Positions 4,620 to 9,008 of a DNA stretch of 9,008 nt are shown piece after piece. The stretch is from CAZWMK01 sp964635065 (lineage in GTDB: Bacteria > Pseudomonadota > Alphaproteobacteria > Sphingomonadales > Sphingomonadaceae). Below the pieces are notes generated by a model. The model ran no database searches, was not told the DNA's origin, and saw nothing but the letters and a program-made list of their open reading frames with translations. A program made the translations under genes and the position numbers. The first letter of the stretch is position 1. Each line of letters starts with the position of its first letter. The stretch spans positions 1 through 9,008 of the forward strand of contig CAZWMK010000095.1 in NCBI GenBank assembly GCA_964635065.1, written 5' to 3'.

Positions 4620-5876
4620 TTACTGCTTGTTGGCCAACCATGCCTGATAGAACTGGGCCAGTTGGGCACGCTTGCCAGTGGTCACGGCTTTCAGCGCGGC
4701 TTCGGCGCCAGCCTTGTCGCCTGTCTGGCCGAGCGCGAAGCCAAGACGGGTGTTCACGACAGCCGAATCAACCCCGCCCTTGCTGAGCGCAAGCTGATAA
4801 AGCTCGACCGCCTTGGCGAAATTGCCATAGCCCAGATGCGCATCGGCCGTGCCCGAAGCCAGCTTGCCCGTCTTGCTCGCGCGCGCTTCCTTTTCGAGGC
4901 CGGGCAATGACGCCTTGTCACCCGCGATCTTTGGCGTGACGAGGTTCACCAGTTCACGCGTGATCGGCTTGCTCGGCGAAATCGCGCCAGCGGCAATGCC
5001 CGCATCGATCGCGCGCTTGGATTCACCCGGATAGCCGCGCAGGTTCGCGGTTTCGGCATATTCGAAGAAGTCCTTTTCGCCCGCCAGCGCGTTGGTCGCC
5101 ATCATCAGACGGAAGATGTCGAGCGAACCCTGATCGTCGAGACCGGCGCTGTCACGGAAGATGATCAGCGAGTCGCGCCAGTTGGTCGGCGACGGGTAAG
5201 CCGACACCAGCGCAACCGACGATGCCGTGGTTTCATTTGCCAGCTTGGCATCATAGGCAATGCCCAGCTGACGACGATACCATGCTTCGGGAACCGCTTC
5301 GCCCTTGGCCTTCTTGGCGGCAATCGCCTTGCTGAGCGTGGCAACCGCCTGCGGTGCGTTCTTTCCACGCTGATAGACTTCGGCAAGGTTCACGATGGCA
5401 TCGGCATCATTGGGATCAAGCGCCGCCACCTGTTCGAAAGCCTGTGCGGCCTTCGTCATGTCGCCACGCTGCAACGCCAGCGCACCGATGTTGCGCCAGA
5501 ACTTCGGCTGTTCTTCCGCATCGAGCTTGCCGCTGGCCAGCGCACCTTCAAGCGACCGTTCAAGCAGGGCATTGTCCTGCTTGGTGATCGCCGCGTTGAT
5601 CATGATGGCATTGGCCATATACTGATCATCCGGCGTCTTGGCCGCTGCGAGCGCCTCGTTCAGCTTGACGATCGCGCCATCGACATTATTCGCCGCCATC
5701 AGCTTCTGCGCTTCGCCCAGCGCGGCCTGCACCGGCTTCGACAGACGCACGGGCTTCTGCTTTTTCTTCTTGGCTGCTGCTTCCTCAGCAGCCGCAGGCG
5801 ATGCTGCCACGGTCATGGTCGACGCCACGCCCAGCGTCAGCACTGCCGCAAGCGCGATCTGCGAAAACTTCTTCAT
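4620..5876 (-). CDS. Secreted tetratricopeptide-repeat protein, function unknown
   Basis: The product is 418 residues. It begins MKKFSQIALAAVLTLGVAS, a classic Sec signal peptide with probable cleavage after the AAA at residue 30, so it should be periplasmic or envelope-associated. A lysine-rich stretch KKKKQK follows at 36-41. TPR-like helical repeats are visible at about 52-80, 125-155 (WRNIGALALQRGDMTKAAQA), 158-190 and again near the C-terminus (LGYGNFAKAVELYQLAL and the following LGFALGQTGDKAGAEAAL). The middle part has no family I can name. The ATG at 5876 has GGGAGAAG upstream and gives the signal peptide; the reading from 5891 adds five unlikely residues. The gene stands alone, divergent from yaaA, and ends at a strong terminator. 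TPR proteins of this type usually act as scaffolds for protein contacts; no enzyme motif is seen. The specific role is unknown. Confidence 0.88.
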   Translation of the reverse strand: MKKFSQIALAAVLTLGVASTMTVAASPAAAEEAAAKKKKQKPVRLSKPVQAALGEAQKLMAANNVDGAIVKLNEALAAAKTPDDQYMANAIMINAAITKQDNALLERSLEGALASGKLDAEEQPKFWRNIGALALQRGDMTKAAQAFEQVAALDPNDADAIVNLAEVYQRGKNAPQAVATLSKAIAAKKAKGEAVPEAWYRRQLGIAYDAKLANETTASSVALVSAYPSPTNWRDSLIIFRDSAGLDDQGSLDIFRLMMATNALAGEKDFFEYAETANLRGYPGESKRAIDAGIAAGAISPSKPITRELVNLVTPKIAGDKASLPGLEKEARASKTGKLASGTADAHLGYGNFAKAVELYQLALSKGGVDSAVVNTRLGFALGQTGDKAGAEAALKAVTTGKRAQLAQFYQAWLANKQ

Positions 5877-5916
5877 GCAATCTTCTCCCAAAGCATCCCC
5901 AACCTACTGATGCGCC

Positions 5917-5946
5917 ATCTCTCGACAAGCCACAGCAATCCGTCAA
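5917..5946 (-). promoter_or_regulatory. Possible sigma-70 type promoter of the TPR gene
   Basis: The minus strand has TTGACG (5946-5941), a good -35 element. After 18 bases comes AGAGAT (5922-5917), a weak -10. It lies 40-70 bases upstream of the start at 5876, a sensible place, but the -10 is poor. Confidence 0.35.
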
Positions 5947-5988
5947 GGACTGACGCTCATTCCTTAATCGCTTCTGCCTGAACCACGG

Positions 5989-6018
5989 TTGAATTGCGCA
6001 CCCGGTCCAGCCTAATCT
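5989..6018 (+). promoter_or_regulatory. Possible promoter of yaaA, implying a leaderless mRNA
   Basis: TTGAAT (5989-5994) and TAATCT (6013-6018) are separated by 18 bases. A transcript starting about seven bases past the -10 would begin near 6025, essentially at the yaaA ATG (6027). This agrees with the absence of a Shine-Dalgarno sequence before yaaA. Both hexamers are imperfect. Confidence 0.4.
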
Positions 6019-6026
6019 CACTTGTC

Positions 6027-6794
6027 ATGCTAGCAGTCATTTCCCCAGCCAAGAGCCTAGTGCTCGATTCGCCGTATCCGCCGGTCGTCACGACGCAACC
6101 GCGCTTCCTCGATGACGCCGCCCGGCTCGCTGCGGCCGCCGCCCGGCTCGACAGCGCGGACCTAATCCGGCTCATGCACATTTCCGACCGGCTGGCCGAT
6201 CTCAACGTCGGACGTTTCCGCGCCTTTGAAACACCCTTCACCGAAGACAATGCGCGGCCAGCCATCTTCACCTTCAACGGCGACGTCTATACCGGCTTTG
6301 ACGCTCCAAGCGCCGATGCCGACACCATTGCCTATGCGCAGGATCATCTCAGGATATTGTCGGGCCTTTATGGCCTGCTCAGGCCGCTTGATCTCATGCA
6401 GCCCTATCGGCTGGAAATGGGCATCAAGTTCGGCATCGACAACAAGCGCGACCTCTACCAGTTCTGGGATGGCCGCATTGCCGATGCACTCGCCGCCGAT
6501 CTGGCGTCGCACAAGGTGCCGGTGCTGATCAACCTTGCCAGCCAGGAATATGCAAAGGCGATCGACTGGGACCGCCTGCCGGGCGATGTGATCGACATCG
6601 AATTCAAGGAACGCAAGGATGGCAAACTGCGCTTCAGCAGCTTTGCCGCCAAACGGATGCGCGGGCGCATGGCGCGTTACATGTGCGAACAGCAGATCGA
6701 GTCCCCCGAAGACCTGAAAGCCTTCGATCTCGACGGCTATGCCTTTGCGCCCAATCTGTCGGACGCGCACCACTATCTCTTCGTAAAGGGTTAA
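6027..6794 (+). CDS. yaaA: Peroxide stress protein YaaA (UPF0246/DUF328)
   Basis: The product of 255 residues is close to the 258 of E. coli YaaA, a cytoplasmic protein that lowers free iron and protects DNA and proteins during hydrogen peroxide stress, and which has been reported to bind DNA. Conserved segments appear in order: ISPAKSL at residues 4-10, FNGDVYTGFDA near 90, GLYGLLRPLDLMQPYRLEMG near 118-137, LINLASQEY near 168-176, then a Lys/Arg-rich KERKDGKLRF and AKRMRGRMARYM, which fit nucleic acid binding. The ATG at 6027 gives the family N-terminus MLAVISPAK; an upstream TTG at 5994 adds eleven residues not seen in the family. No Shine-Dalgarno sequence precedes the ATG and a possible promoter ends just before it, so translation may be leaderless. 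It converges on gyrA with 45 bp between the stops. Confidence 0.94.
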   Translation: MLAVISPAKSLVLDSPYPPVVTTQPRFLDDAARLAAAAARLDSADLIRLMHISDRLADLNVGRFRAFETPFTEDNARPAIFTFNGDVYTGFDAPSADADTIAYAQDHLRILSGLYGLLRPLDLMQPYRLEMGIKFGIDNKRDLYQFWDGRIADALAADLASHKVPVLINLASQEYAKAIDWDRLPGDVIDIEFKERKDGKLRFSSFAAKRMRGRMARYMCEQQIESPEDLKAFDLDGYAFAPNLSDAHHYLFVKG

Positions 6795-6801
6795 GCGAAC
6801 G

Positions 6802-6832
6802 GCGCTGGCTGGAACTGGGTTTCAGCCGGCGC
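6802..6832. terminator. Dyad between convergent yaaA and gyrA
   Basis: GCGCTGGCTG and CAGCCGGCGC form ten pairs (one G-U on the plus strand) around an 11-base loop. It fills most of the 45-bp space between the two stops, so a two-way terminator is plausible. No T-run follows on either strand, so it would be an atypical intrinsic terminator. Confidence 0.4.
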
Positions 6833-6839
6833 GATCCTG

Positions 6840-9008
6840 TCAGTCTTCTGTCGCGGGCGTTTCCGTTCCGGCTTCGGCATCAACACCGCCATCTTCGCTG
6901 TCGCTATCTGCATCGCCGATTTTCGCCGCAGACACGACATGCTCTTCCTCGGCCACCCGGAACAGCATCACGCCTTGCGTCGCACGGCCTGCAATGCGGA
7001 TCTGGTCGACCTCGGTGCGAATGAGTTTGCCCTGGTCGGTCACGAGCATGAGATGTTCGCCCGACAGCACCGGGAAGGTGGCGACAACCGGGCCGGTCTT
7101 GTCGGTGACATCGACCGTTGCAATCCCCTGCCCGCCCCGGCCCGAACGGCGATATTCATGGCTCGACGTGCGCTTGCCAAAGCCATTTGCCGTGACCGTC
7201 AGGATGAACTGCTCGGCGCCTGCGAATTGCGCCATGCGATCAGCAGTCAGCTCGGCCTCCGCCGGTTCGGCTTTCCAGCTGGCGGCGCGCAGATACTGGT
7301 CACGCTCGTCTGGGCTGGCCTCGAAACTGCGCAAGATGGTCAGCGACATCACTTCGTCGCCGGGTTGCAGCGTCATGCCGCGCACGCCGGTTGATGTGCG
7401 CGACTGGAATTCGCGCACGTCGGTCACAGGAAAGCGAATGGCCTTGCCGCCACGCGCCGCAAGGAACACGTCGTCATCCTCGGTGCAAAGCGCAACGCCG
7501 ATCAGCCGGTCGCTGTCGTCTTCCTCGAATTTCATCGCAAACTTGCCGTTGGTCGGCACGTTGGTAAAGGCATCCATGCTGTTGCGGCGGACATAACCCT
7601 GCGCGGTGGCGAACATCACATGCAGGTCGCCCCACGTCGCCTCGTCCTCCGGCAAGGGCAGCACGGTGGAAATCGTCTCGCCATCGGCCAGCGGCAGCAG
7701 ATTGTTCATCGACCGCCCCTTGGATTGGGGCGTGCCTTCGGGCAGACGCCAGACCTTCTTGCGATAGACCTTGCCATGGGTCGAGAAGAACAGCACCGGC
7801 GTATGCGTCGAGGTGACGAACAGTTCGGTGACAACGTCCTCGTCCTTGGTCGACATGCCCGAACGGCCCTTGCCGCCGCGCTTTTGCGCGCGATAGCTGT
7901 CGAGCGGCACGCGCTTGATATAGCCCGTCATCGTGACGGTCACGACCATTTCCTCGCGCTGGATCAGGTCTTCGTCGTCGATATCGTCTTCGGCAAAGCT
8001 GATTTCGGTGCGGCGCGGCGTCGAATAGGCGCTGTCGACGGCATCGAACTCGTCGCGCATCACGGCATAGAGCTTCACGCGGTCCGACAGGATGGCGAGC
8101 AGTTCGGCAATCGACGCCGCCAGTTCCTTCAGCTCCTCGGCGATTTCATCCCGGCCCAGCGCCGTCAGCTTGGCAAGGCGCAGATCAAGGATCGCACGCA
8201 CCTGCGCATCCGACAGGCGATAGCTGTCCCCCACCGCCTCGTCGGCAACCGCTTCGACCAGTTGCAGATAGGGCGCGATCTGCTCGACCGGCCATTCGCG
8301 GGCCAAGAGCGTTGCGCGCGCATCGGCGGGCGATGCCGAACTGCGGATGATCCGCACGACTTCGTCGAGATTGCTGACCGCAATGACAAGGCCCAGCAAC
8401 AGATGCGCCCGATCACGCGCCTTGTTCAACTCGAACTTCGACCGCCGCGTGATCACTTCCTCACGGAAACGGATGAACGCCTCGATGATATCCCGCAGGT
8501 TGAGCAGTTCGGGGCGCCCGCCGCGAATGGCCAGCATGTTGAACGAGAAACTCGATTGCGCGGGCGTGTAGCGATAGACTTGGTTCAGCACGACATCGGG
8601 AGTCGCGTCGCGCTTCAGTTCGATGACGATCCGCACACCCAGACGGTTCGATTCGTCGCGGATGTCGCTGACGCCCTCGATACGCTTGTCCTTGACCGCT
8701 TCGGCGATCTTTTCGACCAGGCCCGCCTTGCCGACCTGATAGGGGATTTCCGTCAGCACGATCGAACGGCGTTCGCCCTTGCCTTCTTCAACGCTGGCGC
8801 GCGCGCGCATCATGATCGAGCCGCGGCCCGTCTGATAGGCCTGACGCAAGCCGCCCTGCCCCATGAGCAGCGCACCGGTCGGGAAATCGGGCGCCGGAAC
8901 ATGGCGCATCAGTTCTTCGACAGTGATGCCGGGATTATCGATGTACGCGCGGCAGGCGGCGATGACTTCGCCAAGATTATGCGGTGGAATATTGGTCGCC
9001 ATGCCGAC
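6840..9008 (-). CDS. gyrA: DNA gyrase subunit A, 5' end cut by window edge
   Basis: GyrA is the DNA-cleaving and DNA-wrapping subunit of gyrase, which adds negative supercoils. The visible 722 codons start inside the gene at VGMATNIPPHNLGEV, matching about residue 172 of the E. coli protein. The catalytic tyrosine and the quinolone-resistance region are therefore outside the window, and the Met at 9002 is internal. The rest of the breakage-reunion domain and its coiled coil (EELKELAASIAEL) are present. The C-terminal pinwheel begins with the GyrA box QKRGGKG (7866-7886), which marks this as GyrA and not ParC. Between the blades near 7215-7335 there are about 40 residues (SPDERDQYLRAASWK and on) absent from E. 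coli but, as I recall, present in alphaproteobacterial GyrA. The protein ends in an acidic tail rich in Asp, Glu and Ser. The TGA stop is at 6840-6842. Confidence 0.97.
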   Translation of the reverse strand, partial: VGMATNIPPHNLGEVIAACRAYIDNPGITVEELMRHVPAPDFPTGALLMGQGGLRQAYQTGRGSIMMRARASVEEGKGERRSIVLTEIPYQVGKAGLVEKIAEAVKDKRIEGVSDIRDESNRLGVRIVIELKRDATPDVVLNQVYRYTPAQSSFSFNMLAIRGGRPELLNLRDIIEAFIRFREEVITRRSKFELNKARDRAHLLLGLVIAVSNLDEVVRIIRSSASPADARATLLAREWPVEQIAPYLQLVEAVADEAVGDSYRLSDAQVRAILDLRLAKLTALGRDEIAEELKELAASIAELLAILSDRVKLYAVMRDEFDAVDSAYSTPRRTEISFAEDDIDDEDLIQREEMVVTVTMTGYIKRVPLDSYRAQKRGGKGRSGMSTKDEDVVTELFVTSTHTPVLFFSTHGKVYRKKVWRLPEGTPQSKGRSMNNLLPLADGETISTVLPLPEDEATWGDLHVMFATAQGYVRRNSMDAFTNVPTNGKFAMKFEEDDSDRLIGVALCTEDDDVFLAARGGKAIRFPVTDVREFQSRTSTGVRGMTLQPGDEVMSLTILRSFEASPDERDQYLRAASWKAEPAEAELTADRMAQFAGAEQFILTVTANGFGKRTSSHEYRRSGRGGQGIATVDVTDKTGPVVATFPVLSGEHLMLVTDQGKLIRTEVDQIRIAGRATQGVMLFRVAEEEHVVSAAKIGDADSDSEDGGVDAEAGTETPATED

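Noticed and set aside
4325..4669. N-terminal extension of flagellin 2 up to 4669
   Set aside because: It would run through the terminator and the sigma-54 promoter, and flagellins start at MSxSINTN, which is preceded here by a good ribosome binding site at the ATG 4324.
6162..6773. Minus-strand open frame of 203 codons opposite yaaA
   Set aside because: The plus strand encodes all conserved YaaA motifs; the opposite frame matches no family I know.
8998..9002. ATG at 9002 as the true start of gyrA
   Set aside because: It is the internal Met of the conserved VGMATNIPPHN segment, and the frame stays open to the right edge.

Overview
The window looks like chromosomal DNA from a GC-rich alphaproteobacterium, most likely a sphingomonad. 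This is inferred from three things: the flagellin-flbT-flaF cluster, short flagellins without a central variable domain, and a GyrA with an alphaproteobacterial-style extra segment and acidic tail. I see no insertion sequence, prophage, CRISPR array, tRNA or rRNA. All genes are on the minus strand except yaaA.

Read in the minus direction (right to left), the layout is as follows. (1) 6840-9008 is the 3' part of gyrA, cut by the right edge. (2) yaaA (6027-6794, plus strand) converges on gyrA across 45 bp that contain a dyad. (3) A secreted TPR-repeat protein (4620-5876) diverges from yaaA and ends at a strong intrinsic terminator (4553-4583). (4) The flagellar filament block follows: flagellin 2 (3503-4324), a FlaG-like gene (3144-3455), flagellin 1 (2081-2968), flbT (1637-2062) and flaF (1279-1671). 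(5) guaB (1-1208) is cut by the left edge.

The filament block is the most informative part. Both flagellin genes have a sigma-54 type -24/-12 promoter. The one at flagellin 1 matches the consensus fully, and the one at flagellin 2 has one mismatch. Upstream of each promoter lies a GC-rich dyad built on a TGCCCGGC core, which could be an enhancer-binding-protein site, a terminator, or both. Each predicted leader can form a 5-bp hairpin with a 5-nt loop, and in flagellin 1 this hairpin covers part of the Shine-Dalgarno sequence. FlbT and FlaF are known in Caulobacter to control flagellin synthesis after transcription, and their genes follow flagellin 1 directly. The block therefore appears to encode both the filament subunits and their own translational control.

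The remaining genes are housekeeping or stress functions: purine synthesis (guaB), DNA topology (gyrA) and peroxide stress (yaaA). The TPR protein is the one gene whose role I cannot name. I found no clearly new system. The best leads are the flagellin regulatory sequences and the TPR protein.
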